Positions 37,982 through 47,054 of a DNA stretch of 64,000 bases are shown piece after piece (position 1 is the first letter of the stretch; every line of letters starts with the position of its first letter). The stretch lies in NCBI RefSeq assembly GCF_001269365.1, contig NZ_CXOM01000001.1:620090-684089 (forward strand). Reading direction: 5' to 3'. This stretch comes from Limnohabitans sp. Rim11. GTDB lineage: Bacteria > Pseudomonadota > Gammaproteobacteria > Burkholderiales > Burkholderiaceae_C. The position numbers and the translations under genes were made by a program. Below the pieces are notes generated by a model. That model ran no database searches and was not told the origin of the DNA. It saw only the letters and a program-made list of their open reading frames with translations.

Positions 37982-39061
37982 ATGCGTCAGATATCTCTCA
38001 AAAACACTGGTTTTCAGGTGCCCCAAGTTCTAGGCGCGCTTTTGCTTTGCACATTGCCTCAAGTTCTGTTTGCCCAAACGCCCGCACCATCGATCAACAT
38101 TTACTCAGCCAGGCACTACCCCACAGATGAGGCCCTGTACAGCGATTTCACCAAAATCACGGGCATCAAAATAAACCGAGTCGATGCAGACGATGCTGGC
38201 ATTTTGACCCGGCTGAAAGCCGAAGGTGCCGCATCGCCAGCAGACGTGATTTTGTTGGTGGATGCCTCTCGCTTATGGCGTGCCGAGGTCGATGGCTTGT
38301 TTTTGCCCATCAAATCCAAATTGCTGGAAGAGGCTATTCCAGAAAATCTGAGAGCAAAACGTTCGGACAATGGCGGCACTGCTTGGTTTGGACTGTCTAC
38401 TCGCGCCCGCGTCATTGTTTATGACAAAGTCAAAGTTAAAAAGACAGACGTAGATACTTACGAAAAACTAGCCGACCCTCAGTTAAAAGGGAAGTTGTGC
38501 ATTCGCTCTGGGTCTCATCCTTACAACCTGAGTTTGTTTGGCGCCATGATGGACCACATGGGACCACAACAAACCGAGGCTTGGTTAAAAGGCCTAGTGG
38601 CCAACATGGCCCGCAATCCTGCGGGGGGTGATACCGACCAAATCAAAGGTGTTGCTTCTGGGGAGTGCGCAGTTGCGGTCACCAACACTTATTATTTGGC
38701 GCGTTTGATGCGATCTAGCAATCCGGCAGACAAAGCCTTGGTGGACAAAGTGGGCGTGGTATTCCCCAACCAATCCAGTTGGGGTACGCACTTGAACATT
38801 GCGGGAGGGGCTGTAGCCAAGAATTCAAAAAACACGGTTAACGCCGTGAAGTTCTTGGAGTATTTGGCCAGTACATCCGCACAAAATCATTTTGCCAACG
38901 GCAACAATGAATGGCCAGTGGCCAAAGGTGTTTCATTTGACAACCCCGCCCTCAAAGCCATGTCGGGTGGGAGCTTTAAAAGTGAAGTGCTGCCTATCAG
39001 TGCGGTGGGTATGAATCAAATCAAAGTGCAGCAGATGTTGGACCGGGTGGGATTTAAGTAA
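37982..39061 (+). CDS. fbpA: Ferric iron ABC transporter substrate-binding protein (FbpA type)
   Basis: A 359-residue periplasmic binding protein with a Sec signal ending LFAQ and the IYSARHYPTDEALYSDFTKITGI opening typical of FbpA/FutA proteins. The tyrosine pair in VTNTYYLARL is the usual Fe(III) ligand region. A Fur box stands in front, which agrees with iron as substrate. It lies 102 bases after fbpC with its own promoter. Confidence 0.92.
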   Translation: MRQISLKNTGFQVPQVLGALLLCTLPQVLFAQTPAPSINIYSARHYPTDEALYSDFTKITGIKINRVDADDAGILTRLKAEGAASPADVILLVDASRLWRAEVDGLFLPIKSKLLEEAIPENLRAKRSDNGGTAWFGLSTRARVIVYDKVKVKKTDVDTYEKLADPQLKGKLCIRSGSHPYNLSLFGAMMDHMGPQQTEAWLKGLVANMARNPAGGDTDQIKGVASGECAVAVTNTYYLARLMRSSNPADKALVDKVGVVFPNQSSWGTHLNIAGGAVAKNSKNTVNAVKFLEYLASTSAQNHFANGNNEWPVAKGVSFDNPALKAMSGGSFKSEVLPISAVGMNQIKVQQMLDRVGFK

Positions 39062-39128
39062 TCTTGAATTGATTAATCGATGAGGGTGTCTGCTTGTTGA
39101 CTGGCACGTCTACCATTTTTTGGTTATT

Positions 39129-39590
39129 TCATCCTAGTTGATTTCTTGCTTCCATTTGTTTTCTAACTTTTTCTAGGTAAGCCTCAAAGTCAAAGTCTGG
39201 GCCTTGTTCATAAGCAAGGGCTTGCCAATGTCTTTGGGATTCAAGCAACTTTTTCTCTTTGTGCTTGATGGGGCAAAAATACGACTCAGTGGCTTTGATG
39301 ATTTCACTGACATAGGAAACCACACCGACACCGTAGGCGCAATAGGTGCAGTGAAACTTTGAAATCCAATCTAAGTATTTCAGTTCTTGACGATCAAAAA
39401 TAATAAAGTCATGCCGTGAAAATTTCTGAATGCCATAAATCGGAAAGCATGTCCATTGATAAAACGACACACAGATGTCGAGCAGCACAATAGGCAAAAT
39501 CATGCTGTAGATGATGGGGCCCGTGATGAGGTTGATGGGCCTTGATCGCTTTATCAGCGCTATCAGGCCAAGTTGGTGATTTGTTTTCAT
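39129..39590 (-). CDS. Conserved hypothetical membrane-associated protein
   Basis: A 153-residue protein starting at ATG 39590. It has a hydrophobic segment near residues 20-45 (LITGPIIYSMILPIVLLDI) and then a cysteine/histidine-rich stretch FHCTYCAYG, with ESYFCPIKHKEK further on. Those cysteines and the following histidine could bind metal or a cofactor. I recall uncharacterised proteobacterial proteins with the same HCxYCxYG and CPIKH motifs but know no function. It is flanked by iron transport and arsenic genes and is transcribed away from both. Confidence 0.65.
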   Translation of the reverse strand: MKTNHQLGLIALIKRSRPINLITGPIIYSMILPIVLLDICVSFYQWTCFPIYGIQKFSRHDFIIFDRQELKYLDWISKFHCTYCAYGVGVVSYVSEIIKATESYFCPIKHKEKKLLESQRHWQALAYEQGPDFDFEAYLEKVRKQMEARNQLG

Positions 39591-39789
39591 GAAATTGCCT
39601 CGCAAATATCGTCGCGTTTTAAATTCGAAAACGTAGGTTCAATGTAGGCTTTGGGGTCGGGTGTGGGCTTGATCTTTGTCAAATTACATCTCCTTGATGC
39701 GTTTTTAGTTCTATGCCTGGGTTTCTGACAAATTGATCTAGGCATATGGACGCCTCTTGACCCTTGAGGCTCGATAAATAGGCGTCATA

Positions 39790-39820
39790 ATTCAGTCATA
39801 TATTTCTAATATCATTGAAT
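39790..39820 (+). promoter_or_regulatory. Candidate ArsR operator
   Basis: ATTCAGTCATAT (39790-39801) and ATATCATTGAAT (39809-39820) form an inverted repeat matching at 10 of 12 positions with a 7-base spacer. It ends one base before the arsR ATG, so transcription starting in or before it would give a leaderless or very short leader, and no ribosome-binding site is visible. Confidence 0.5.
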
Positions 39821-39821
39821 T

Positions 39822-40148
39822 ATGGAGAACAAATCCGTTATCAAAGCCTTGGCTGCGTTGGCTCAGACCCATCGTTTGCAAATCTTTCGTGCCTTGGTCG
39901 TCAAGGGCAGCGTTGGGCTAACGCCAGCTGACTTGGCTAACTCCTTAGGTTTGCCAGCCAACACACTTTCATTTCATTTGAAAGAGTTGATGAACGCCGA
40001 TTTGATTTCTCAAGAGCGCAGTGGTCGCAACCTTATTTACCGGGCTCAATACGACCGCATGAATGCCGTCTTGGCATATCTGTCGGAAAACTGTTGCCAA
40101 GGTGAAGTGTGTGAAGTGACGACTGACAACATTTGTAAAACTTGTTAG
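39822..40148 (+). CDS. arsR: ArsR arsenite-responsive repressor
   Basis: A 108-residue winged-helix repressor of the ArsR/SmtB family with LAQTHRLQIFRALVVKGSVGLTPADLANSLGLPANTLSFHLKEL. The arsenic-binding cysteines are at the C-terminus (ENCCQGEVCEV and ICKTC), unlike the E. coli type with cysteines in the DNA-binding helix. It leads a four-gene arsenic operon and probably represses it through the adjacent inverted repeat. Confidence 0.9.
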   Translation: MENKSVIKALAALAQTHRLQIFRALVVKGSVGLTPADLANSLGLPANTLSFHLKELMNADLISQERSGRNLIYRAQYDRMNAVLAYLSENCCQGEVCEVTTDNICKTC

Positions 40149-40165
40149 CCCCTTAGGAAACCGAA

Positions 40166-40669
40166 GTGTCCGATACAAAACCCTTGAACGTTCTATTTTT
40201 ATGCACGCACAACTCAGCTAGAAGTATTCTGGCTGAAGCATTGCTTAACCACATGGGACAAGGCAAGTTCAAAGCTTTTTCTGCTGGTAGCAGCCCTAGG
40301 GAAAATCAATCACCCAATCCGTTGGCCCTTGTCACTTTAGAAAAAGCCAGAATTTCAACGGCTGGTTTGAGCAGCAAAAGTTGGGATGTTTTTGCAACGC
40401 CTGATGCCCCTCAAATGGACTTGGTCATCACGGTTTGCGACAACGCCGCTGGCGAAGTTTGCCCTTATTGGCCAGGTCAGCCTGCAACGGCACATTGGGG
40501 CTATGCCGATCCTTCTGAAGGCAATGGCTCTGATGCTGAAAAATTAGAAGCCTTTTCACAAACACTGCATCTGATTAAAAGAAGGCTAGAGATCTTTATC
40601 AACCTGCCGATGAGCAGTTTGAACAAAATCGTTCTAGAGAAAACAGCGCGCGATTTGTCCAACAAATGA
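40166..40669 (+). CDS. arsC: Arsenate reductase, low-molecular-weight phosphatase type
   Basis: Reduces arsenate to arsenite. The 167-residue protein has the P-loop FLCTHNSARS with its nucleophilic cysteine and the second pair in TVCDNAAGEVCPYWPGQP, as in thioredoxin-linked pI258-type ArsC. The start is GTG 40166 with AGGAAACC ahead of it. TrxC at 17461 or another thioredoxin could reduce it. It overlaps the channel gene by four bases. Confidence 0.93.
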   Translation: MSDTKPLNVLFLCTHNSARSILAEALLNHMGQGKFKAFSAGSSPRENQSPNPLALVTLEKARISTAGLSSKSWDVFATPDAPQMDLVITVCDNAAGEVCPYWPGQPATAHWGYADPSEGNGSDAEKLEAFSQTLHLIKRRLEIFINLPMSSLNKIVLEKTARDLSNK

Positions 40670-41307
40670 TCCATTGGAAACGTTATTTTGCCGAGCTGGT
40701 TGGCACTGCAGCATTGCTGTGTGCCGTCATTGGCTCAGGCATCATGGCAGAGCAATTGGCTGGTGGCAATGTGGCCGTTGCACTTTTGGCCAATACGTTG
40801 GCCACACTATTTGCTCTGTATGTGTTGATTGAAACAATGGGCCCTATCAGCGGTGCGCATTTCAATCCAGTGGTTTCCTTGGTCCTTGCCATCCGAAAGG
40901 ATCTGGATCGGCATCAATTATTGGGTTACGTTGTGGCCCAACTCATGGGTGCTGCTTTGGGGGCTTGGTTAGCGCATGCCATGTTTGAGCTTGAAATATT
41001 CCAGTGGTCTGCCAAAGTTCGCACAGGCCAAGCTCAGTGGTTGGCAGAAGCAGTGGCTACAGGTGGTTTGTTGTTTGTCATTTTGCGTTCCCCGCAAGGC
41101 AAGGCTTCTAGCATAGTGGCTTGCTATATTGGCGCGGCTTATTGGTTTACAGCCAGCACGTCCTTTGCCAACCCTGCAGCAGCATTCGGGCGTATGTTTT
41201 CAAATACATTCGCTGGAATTTCTCCAGCAGATGTGCCTGCGTTTATCATCGCGCAGCTGGTAGGTGGGCTGCTAGGTTGGGCGCTGCATGAAATCTATCG
41301 GGATTAA
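40666..41307 (+). CDS. Aquaglyceroporin-family channel (AqpS-like)
   Basis: A 213-residue MIP-family channel with six hydrophobic segments and the two half-helix motifs FNPVVS and ANPAAAFGR, in place of canonical NPA/NPA. In Sinorhizobium an ars operon uses AqpS, a channel of this kind, to let arsenite leave down its gradient in place of an ArsB or Acr3 pump. No arsB or acr3 is seen here, so the same route is likely. It overlaps arsC and is followed by arsH. Confidence 0.85.
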   Translation: MIHWKRYFAELVGTAALLCAVIGSGIMAEQLAGGNVAVALLANTLATLFALYVLIETMGPISGAHFNPVVSLVLAIRKDLDRHQLLGYVVAQLMGAALGAWLAHAMFELEIFQWSAKVRTGQAQWLAEAVATGGLLFVILRSPQGKASSIVACYIGAAYWFTASTSFANPAAAFGRMFSNTFAGISPADVPAFIIAQLVGGLLGWALHEIYRD

Positions 41308-41324
41308 TTTTCAAAGCAATTTGC

Positions 41325-42047
41325 ATGACTCAAATTTTTGATGCATCTACTAATCTTGATCTTCAATGTTTCAAGATCCCTCAGCAGCAGTTTCTCTTGG
41401 CGCCAACTATTTCCACGCATGCACCAAGAATTTTGATGTTGTACGGGTCCTTGCGTGAGCGGTCGTATAGCAAGCTGTTAACGCTAGAGGCTGCATGCAT
41501 ATTGACTTCGATGGGCGCAGAGGTGAGGGTGTTTGATCCCCTCGGTCTGCCGCAACCGGATGCCGCGCCTGATACACATCCTAAAGTTCAGGAATTAAGA
41601 GACTTAGCTGCTTGGTCTGAGGGTATGGTTTGGTGTTCGCCTGAGCGTCATGGTGCCATGACAGGCATTCTCAAAAGCCAGATTGATTGGATCCCGTTGT
41701 CTGTCGGTGCTGTGCGTCCTACCCAAGGAAAAACCTTGGCGGTCATGGAAGTATGCGGTGGGTCGCAGTCATTCAATGCGGTCAATCAAATGCGCATTCT
41801 AGGTCGATGGATGCGAATGCTGACCATCCCCAATCAAAGTTCTGTGGCCAAAGCATTCTTGGAGTTTGAAGAAAATGGCCGAATGAAGCCATCCGCTTAT
41901 TACGACAGGGTGGTCGATGTCATGGAAGAGTTGATGAAGTTCACACTGCTGACTCGAGATATTTCACCTTATTTGGTTGACCGCTACAGTGAGCGCAAAG
42001 AGTCTGCCGAAGAGCTCTCCAAAAGAGTGAATCAAAAAAGCATTTAA
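41325..42047 (+). CDS. arsH: ArsH flavoprotein
   Basis: A 240-residue NADPH:FMN oxidoreductase-fold protein with the FMN phosphate loop [18 protein letters not shown] and the [23 protein letters not shown] segment typical of ArsH. ArsH oxidises trivalent organoarsenicals and can act as a quinone or azo reductase. It is the last gene of the arsenic operon. Confidence 0.93.
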   Translation: MTQIFDASTNLDLQCFKIPQQQFLLAPTISTHAPRILMLYGSLRERSYSKLLTLEAACILTSMGAEVRVFDPLGLPQPDAAPDTHPKVQELRDLAAWSEGMVWCSPERHGAMTGILKSQIDWIPLSVGAVRPTQGKTLAVMEVCGGSQSFNAVNQMRILGRWMRMLTIPNQSSVAKAFLEFEENGRMKPSAYYDRVVDVMEELMKFTLLTRDISPYLVDRYSERKESAEELSKRVNQKSI

Positions 42048-42099
42048 TGGCTTAAATTAATGTTGATCTGACCCCAATTAAGGGGACCTTATGACTGGC

Positions 42100-44028
42100 T
42101 TAGGTGCCGATGATGCAGCCGTCTAGTTTGCGGATGACGACGGTTGCAGAACGGGGGCGACCTGTGGGTTTTTGATCGGGCCAATTGGAGATGGCACGGG
42201 GGTTGGCAGGGTTGGTTTGTTCGCTGGGTGTTTCGCCTGGGTGCTGAATGTTGACGAACATGGTTTTGCCGTCGGGTGTTTCAGTTACACCTGTAACCTC
42301 GGAACCAACAGGTCCGACCAAGAAGCGGCGTGTTTCACCAGTTTGAACGTCAGCCGCCAACATCATGTTGTTGCCAAAGTTCTTCAGGTCGCCTTTGCCC
42401 ATGTTGGATGTAGACATGTCCGTCTGAATCCACATCAAGCCGCGGCCGTCGACCCACAAACCATCTGGGCAAGAGAAGATGTCGCCTTTGATGTTGCCTT
42501 TGGCATCTGCGCGGTCTGCTGATGGGTCACCGGCCATGATGAATTGGTTCCATGCAAAAGTAGTGGCATGGAAATCGACATCTTCCTTCCAACGAATGAT
42601 ATTGCCCTGGGTGTTGTTGGCGCGAGGATTGGCTGCGTCTACTGCAGGACGCTTGTTGCCACCGCGGTTGCTGTTGTTGGTGAGGGTGGCGTAGACCCAG
42701 CCTTGCTTGTCGACATCAATCCATTCAGGTCGGTCCATTTTGGTGGCACCCAAAATATCGCTGGCTTGGCGAGCTTTGATCAGAACTTCGCCTTGGTCTG
42801 CAAAACCATTGGCCGCTGTCAAAGGACCTTGACCGTGCGTTAACGCGAGCCATTGGCCCTTGCCATCTGCATTGAATTTGGCAACGTACAGTGTGCCGTG
42901 ATCGAGCAGGGTAGTGTTGGCCGCAGCACCGCCTGGCTTGATGGCGTCTCTGCTGACAAACTTGTAAATGTATTCAAAGCGGGCGTCTTCACCCATGTAA
43001 ACAACCGCGCGATTGTCCTTAGTGACGGCAACGGTAGCGCCTTCGTGCGCACCACGACCCATGGCTGTTCGCTTCACGGGCGTGGCATTGGGGTTTTGAG
43101 GATCTATTTCAACAATCCAGCCAAATCGGTTGGGCTCATTGGGGTTTTGGGTGGCATCAAAACGCGCATCGTGTTCGTGCCAACGATAGCCCACACCACC
43201 TTTTTTCAAGCCCCAGCGACGTTCGTGCTCAGACAGTTTGTCGCCGCCGCTAAAGTAATTGATGAAGTTTTCTTCAGAGGTCAGGTAAGTGCCCCAAGGA
43301 GTGATGCCACTGGCGCAGTTGTTCAAAGTACCCAGTACCACTTTGCCTTCTGGATCGGCAGCGGTTTTAACCATGGCATGACCAGCAACAGGACCGCCCA
43401 ATGCCATGCGTGTATTGGTGGTAATGCGGCGTGCATATTTGGAGGGGTTGACCACTTCCCACTTGCCACCTTTTTCTTGAACCTCAATGACGGACACGCC
43501 ATGCGCAGCCTGAGATTTGCGTACTTTCTCGGCACTCCAATTGGCCGCACCATCTTTGAACAACAAGCCGTGGTCAACGTATTCGTGGTTCATGGCCAAC
43601 AAGCCGCGCTTTGAACCATCGAGCGCATAAAAATGAATGCCATCGTGGTGCATGCCCATTTGAGTTTCTTGCTCAGCGGCAGTGTTGCTGGCGTCTTCTT
43701 TAAACTGGTTGTTTTGACCCGCAATACCTACCGGTTCGCCCCAGGCAGCAATGACATGCGCCATGTAACCCTCTGGGACAGTGATTCTGTCGGCAGTTGA
43801 AATGGCAACACTTTTAAAGCCAATTTTGGCCGCTGGGCTCATGCCAAGCGATGCACAGCCCGTTAGGGCAGCTGCGCCGCCGATGGCGCTAAGGGGTGCT
43901 AGGAAACTGCTGGCCAATGCGCCTAGACCGCCGCGCAATACTTGGCGACGCGAAGGGTCAGAAACATCATGAATGCTGGGGTTAGAAGAACGGTTGCTGT
44001 CTTCCATCAAAGAAAAGTCTTTTGCCAT
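42100..44028 (-). CDS. phoX: PhoX-type alkaline phosphatase
   Basis: A 642-residue protein of the PhoX (DUF839) family. The leader has SRRQVLRGGLGALASS and ends LTGC, so it is a Tat substrate with a possible lipobox. Family motifs include MNHEYVDHGLLF, GRGAHEGATV, YMGEDARFEYIYKF and CPDGLWVDGRG. PhoX enzymes use Fe and Ca to release phosphate from organic esters in the periplasm. It is convergent with arsH. A 24-base inverted repeat lies 57-80 bases upstream of its start; no Pho box is recognised. Confidence 0.92.
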   Translation of the reverse strand: MAKDFSLMEDSNRSSNPSIHDVSDPSRRQVLRGGLGALASSFLAPLSAIGGAAALTGCASLGMSPAAKIGFKSVAISTADRITVPEGYMAHVIAAWGEPVGIAGQNNQFKEDASNTAAEQETQMGMHHDGIHFYALDGSKRGLLAMNHEYVDHGLLFKDGAANWSAEKVRKSQAAHGVSVIEVQEKGGKWEVVNPSKYARRITTNTRMALGGPVAGHAMVKTAADPEGKVVLGTLNNCASGITPWGTYLTSEENFINYFSGGDKLSEHERRWGLKKGGVGYRWHEHDARFDATQNPNEPNRFGWIVEIDPQNPNATPVKRTAMGRGAHEGATVAVTKDNRAVVYMGEDARFEYIYKFVSRDAIKPGGAAANTTLLDHGTLYVAKFNADGKGQWLALTHGQGPLTAANGFADQGEVLIKARQASDILGATKMDRPEWIDVDKQGWVYATLTNNSNRGGNKRPAVDAANPRANNTQGNIIRWKEDVDFHATTFAWNQFIMAGDPSADRADAKGNIKGDIFSCPDGLWVDGRGLMWIQTDMSTSNMGKGDLKNFGNNMMLAADVQTGETRRFLVGPVGSEVTGVTETPDGKTMFVNIQHPGETPSEQTNPANPRAISNWPDQKPTGRPRSATVVIRKLDGCIIGT

Positions 44029-44084
44029 GGTGATTGGTCTGCCTCAAGTTAAGCGAATAGAAACTCAGCTTGTTGTAAGCGATT

Positions 44085-44108
44085 TGTTTGTCAATTGTGT
44101 GACAAACA
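44085..44108. promoter_or_regulatory. Perfect 9-base inverted repeat upstream of phoX
   Basis: TGTTTGTCA (44085-44093) and TGACAAACA (44100-44108) are separated by 6 bases, in the gap between phhB and phoX (both minus strand). It could be a regulator site for phoX or a weak hairpin at the end of phhB; no T run follows. It does not match direct-repeat Pho boxes. Confidence 0.4.
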
Positions 44109-44131
44109 TTAAAAAGGCTACCAATGAGCTT

Positions 44132-44440
44132 TTATGATGTTGGGCCTGAAAATAATTGGTCGCATATCTTTGCCATCTGGATGTCTTTCAGACTCAATCC
44201 ATCGACGTCATGCGTGGTCCATGTCACCCAAACTTTGTTATAAACATTGCGCCATTCAGGGTGGTGATTGTGTGTTTCAGCAGCTTTGGCGACTTGCGTC
44301 ATGAACATAAATGCTTGGCCGAAGTCTGAAAAACGAAACTCTCTGCAAAGAGCCTTTAACCCAGTGTCAAGTGACCATAAAGGTAAGCTTTGAAGATTAG
44401 GTGCAATTTCGTCTGCATTCATGCGATTTAAAGCTTGCAT
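44132..44440 (-). CDS. phhB: Pterin-4a-carbinolamine dehydratase
   Basis: Recycles the 4a-hydroxy-tetrahydropterin formed by aromatic amino acid hydroxylases. The 102-residue protein has the family core ETHNHHPEWRNVYNKVWVTWTTHDVDGLS, including the catalytic histidines. No phenylalanine hydroxylase gene is in the window. It is divergent from the DUF2796 gene. Confidence 0.92.
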   Translation of the reverse strand: MQALNRMNADEIAPNLQSLPLWSLDTGLKALCREFRFSDFGQAFMFMTQVAKAAETHNHHPEWRNVYNKVWVTWTTHDVDGLSLKDIQMAKICDQLFSGPTS

Positions 44441-44541
44441 TTTTCCCTCTTTTTCAGTCGGTCATTCAATTTCAAATTGTGACATTCCCATTAAATTTTG
44501 ATGATAATCGGGTCAATATCTATTTGCTTTCAAAGGTCTTC

Positions 44542-45048
44542 ATGCAATCCAAATTGATCAGAAGTTTCACTGTGATGTTGGTTATCGGCACTTCTTTGCC
44601 AACATTGGCCCAGCATGCACATGGTAAGGGTACGCTACAGCTCAGCCTCCATAGTGATGTTTTGCAAGGACAGTGGACCATGCCCATGGAAGCTTTACTC
44701 GGATTTGAACAACTGCCCAAAAATACGGCACAAACTGAGGCTATGAACAAGCTTCAAAAGTCACTTGAAAATGCCAGTTACTTCATTGAATTGCCAAGTG
44801 ATGCAAAGTGTCAGCAGCTTGAAGTACTGGCAGAGTCAGACATGTTCAAAGGTATCAAAGGCAAAGGGCATGGAGATCTTCAATATGGCTTTAAGTTCAA
44901 ATGTGCCAATCCAAAAGCCTTAACCAAGTTTGATTTTCCTTTTTTCAAATTTCATCTTAAATCGCATCAACTCAAAATAGAGTGGGTCTCTCAAGGTGTT
45001 CAAAAATCAGCAACCATCCGCTCTAGCAAGCCTACTTTTTCGCTATGA
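44542..45048 (+). CDS. DUF2796 periplasmic protein (ZrgA-like)
   Basis: A 168-residue precursor starting at ATG 44542, with a Sec signal ending LAQ and then HAHGKGTLQLSLHSDVLQGQWTMPMEALLGFE, which matches DUF2796. A later GKGHGDLQYGFKFKC segment may help bind metal. In Vibrio cholerae a DUF2796 protein, ZrgA, works with an ABC system in zinc acquisition; here it overlaps an ABC ATPase by four bases, the same logic. It lacks the long histidine tract of some relatives. Confidence 0.78.
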   Translation: MQSKLIRSFTVMLVIGTSLPTLAQHAHGKGTLQLSLHSDVLQGQWTMPMEALLGFEQLPKNTAQTEAMNKLQKSLENASYFIELPSDAKCQQLEVLAESDMFKGIKGKGHGDLQYGFKFKCANPKALTKFDFPFFKFHLKSHQLKIEWVSQGVQKSATIRSSKPTFSL

Positions 45049-45749
45049 ATGCTTCGGCGCTGTCCTTGACCAACATCCAATTTGCTTGGCCCAAGCAGTC
45101 CCGTCCGTTATTTTCTATTGAATCACTCAATTTGCCACAAGGGCAAACCTTGTTCATTGGCGGGCCAAGCGGTTGCGGTAAGTCTAGCCTGCTCAGTTTG
45201 ATAACTGGTATTCAAGTAGCGCAGCAGGGCGCTTGTGAGGTTCTGGGAACGTCTTTAGGTGAACTGTCTTCTTCTGACCGCGATCGATTCCGTGGAGAGC
45301 ACCTGGGACTTATTTTTCAGCAGTTCAACTTATTGCCATTCTTAACAGTTCAAGAAAACATTGAATTGCCCAGCAAGCTGTTTGACAGCCGACTTCAGAA
45401 ATCGATTCAACTTTATGGCAGTGTTCAGTCGCATGTTGAATTTTTGTGCAATGCACTTCATTTGTCACCAGAATTGCGAGCTCGGCAAGCCAATCTTTTG
45501 TCTGTGGGAGAACAGCAAAGAGTGGCAGCTGCAAGAGCACTTTTGGGCTGTCCAGCCCTAATCGTTGCTGATGAACCGACGTCGGCATTGGACGAGGACA
45601 ACAAGATTGATTTTTTGAATCTTTTGCTTTCTACGGCCAAGGCGCAAAATTCAAGCGTGGTGACTGTTAGCCATGACATGCGAATTGCGTCTCAGTTTGA
45701 CCAGGTGTTTTTAATGCCACGTTCGGAGTCGAAGCATGTTTTGGCTTAA
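45045..45749 (+). CDS. LolD/MacB-type ABC ATPase
   Basis: A 234-residue ATPase: Walker A GGPSGCGKSS, Q-loop LIFQQFNLLPFLT, signature-type LLSVGEQQRVAAARAL, Walker B LIVADEPTSALDEDN. The signature LSVGE departs from LSGGE of most relatives. It belongs to the mechanotransmission (LolD/MacB/FtsE) branch, which pairs with FtsX-like permeases such as the next gene. It overlaps both neighbours, so the set is translationally coupled. Confidence 0.88.
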   Translation: MNASALSLTNIQFAWPKQSRPLFSIESLNLPQGQTLFIGGPSGCGKSSLLSLITGIQVAQQGACEVLGTSLGELSSSDRDRFRGEHLGLIFQQFNLLPFLTVQENIELPSKLFDSRLQKSIQLYGSVQSHVEFLCNALHLSPELRARQANLLSVGEQQRVAAARALLGCPALIVADEPTSALDEDNKIDFLNLLLSTAKAQNSSVVTVSHDMRIASQFDQVFLMPRSESKHVLA

Positions 45750-47037
45750 TTTAGTTGTCAAAAGTGCATGGTCCAGAAAATATTCACTCAGCCTTGTGGC
45801 CGCGGCTGTGTGCCTGTCGGTCATTGTCTTGTTGGGTGTGCAACAGATTCGTGCCGATGCCAAGCGCAGCTTTTCCAATGCATTGAGCGGTGTTGATTTG
45901 GTGGTGGGTCCACGCGGTAGCCAAACAGATCTTCTTTTGTACAGCGTCTTTCAGTTGGGTACGCCCACCCAAAATATGCCTTATGCCGACTTGAAGCGCA
46001 TCAAAGAACTACCCACTGTGGCGTGGACGATCCCCATCCAGTTGGGTGACTCATTTGATGGTTTTCCAGTCATGGGAACTTCGGTAGATTTTTTTAAGCA
46101 CTACCGATCTGCGGGCAAAGAATTGTTGTTCAATGAAGGGCGGGCTTTTCAAGATCCAAATATTGATCCGAATTCTTTGATGCAAGTTGTCATTGGTTCA
46201 GAGATTGCGCAATCTAAAAAACTGAAACTCAACGATACGTTTGCCCTGACCCATGGCTATCAAGCCATTGAAGAAACTATTCATGCAGACCATCCCTTTA
46301 AATTGGTGGGAATCTTAAAGCCAACTGGAACGCCCTTGGACAGGTCGGTTTTGATCAGTCTAGAAGCCTTTGAATCGCTGCATGTCGGCTGGGGTATGGG
46401 TTTGCGTCCCTCTGCATTTGATTCCAAACAGAACTTGGCAACTTCTTTGCCCAATGTCAGTGACCTGCAGCCAACTGAGTTGACGGCAGTGTGGGTAGGT
46501 TTACATTCTCGCATCAGCGTTTTTTCTGCGCGGAAAGCAATCGAGAGTTTGATTCCCAGCTCGTCGTCTGTACCCCTCATGGCTGTATTGCCCGGTGTGG
46601 CCCTTGATGAGTTGTGGCAAATTGTTCGAGTTGTAGAAAACGCACTCATTGTGATGGGAGCACTGGTGGCAGTTTGTTCTTTGTTGGGTGTTGTATCGGT
46701 CTTGTTGGTGGGCTTGTCCTCGCGTCGCAAAGAGTTGGCCATTTATCGCTCATTGGGGGCAAGACCTTTTTCAATTTTCACCATGGTGGCTTGTGAGTCG
46801 TTCCTGGTCTGTATGGTCGCCATTGCGGGGGGCGTATTAGGCGCTCAAGCGCTCATCTATGTTTTTCAAGACCATCTGCTTCAAAATTTTGGCATTCAAA
46901 CTTTCAACGGCTGGCCAGCGCATGAAGCTTGGTTGAGCATCCACATTTTGTTAGGTAGCGCCCTGTTGACCAGCGCTTTTCCTGCTTGGCGTGCTTATCG
47001 TATGTCCTTGTCAGATGGTCTTAACCCGCCTAACTGA
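45736..47037 (+). CDS. FtsX-like ABC permease
   Basis: A 433-residue permease with one N-terminal membrane helix, a large extracytoplasmic domain, and three C-terminal membrane helices (VENALIVMGALVAVCSLLGVVSVLLVGLSSRRKELAIYRSLGARP is the FtsX/MacB hallmark). Such permeases extract or move substrates in the periplasm by a mechanical cycle rather than importing them. It overlaps the ATPase gene by 14 bases. Confidence 0.88.
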   Translation: MFWLNLVVKSAWSRKYSLSLVAAAVCLSVIVLLGVQQIRADAKRSFSNALSGVDLVVGPRGSQTDLLLYSVFQLGTPTQNMPYADLKRIKELPTVAWTIPIQLGDSFDGFPVMGTSVDFFKHYRSAGKELLFNEGRAFQDPNIDPNSLMQVVIGSEIAQSKKLKLNDTFALTHGYQAIEETIHADHPFKLVGILKPTGTPLDRSVLISLEAFESLHVGWGMGLRPSAFDSKQNLATSLPNVSDLQPTELTAVWVGLHSRISVFSARKAIESLIPSSSSVPLMAVLPGVALDELWQIVRVVENALIVMGALVAVCSLLGVVSVLLVGLSSRRKELAIYRSLGARPFSIFTMVACESFLVCMVAIAGGVLGAQALIYVFQDHLLQNFGIQTFNGWPAHEAWLSIHILLGSALLTSAFPAWRAYRMSLSDGLNPPN

Positions 47038-47054
47038 CTTCATTCAAATTCAGA

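Noticed and set aside
42066-42085. CCCC-AATTAA-GGGG between arsH and phoX as a terminator
   Set aside because: Only a 4-base stem and no T run on either strand.
42853-43614. Long plus-strand open frame opposite phoX
   Set aside because: Antisense shadow of a clear PhoX coding sequence with no recognisable motifs.
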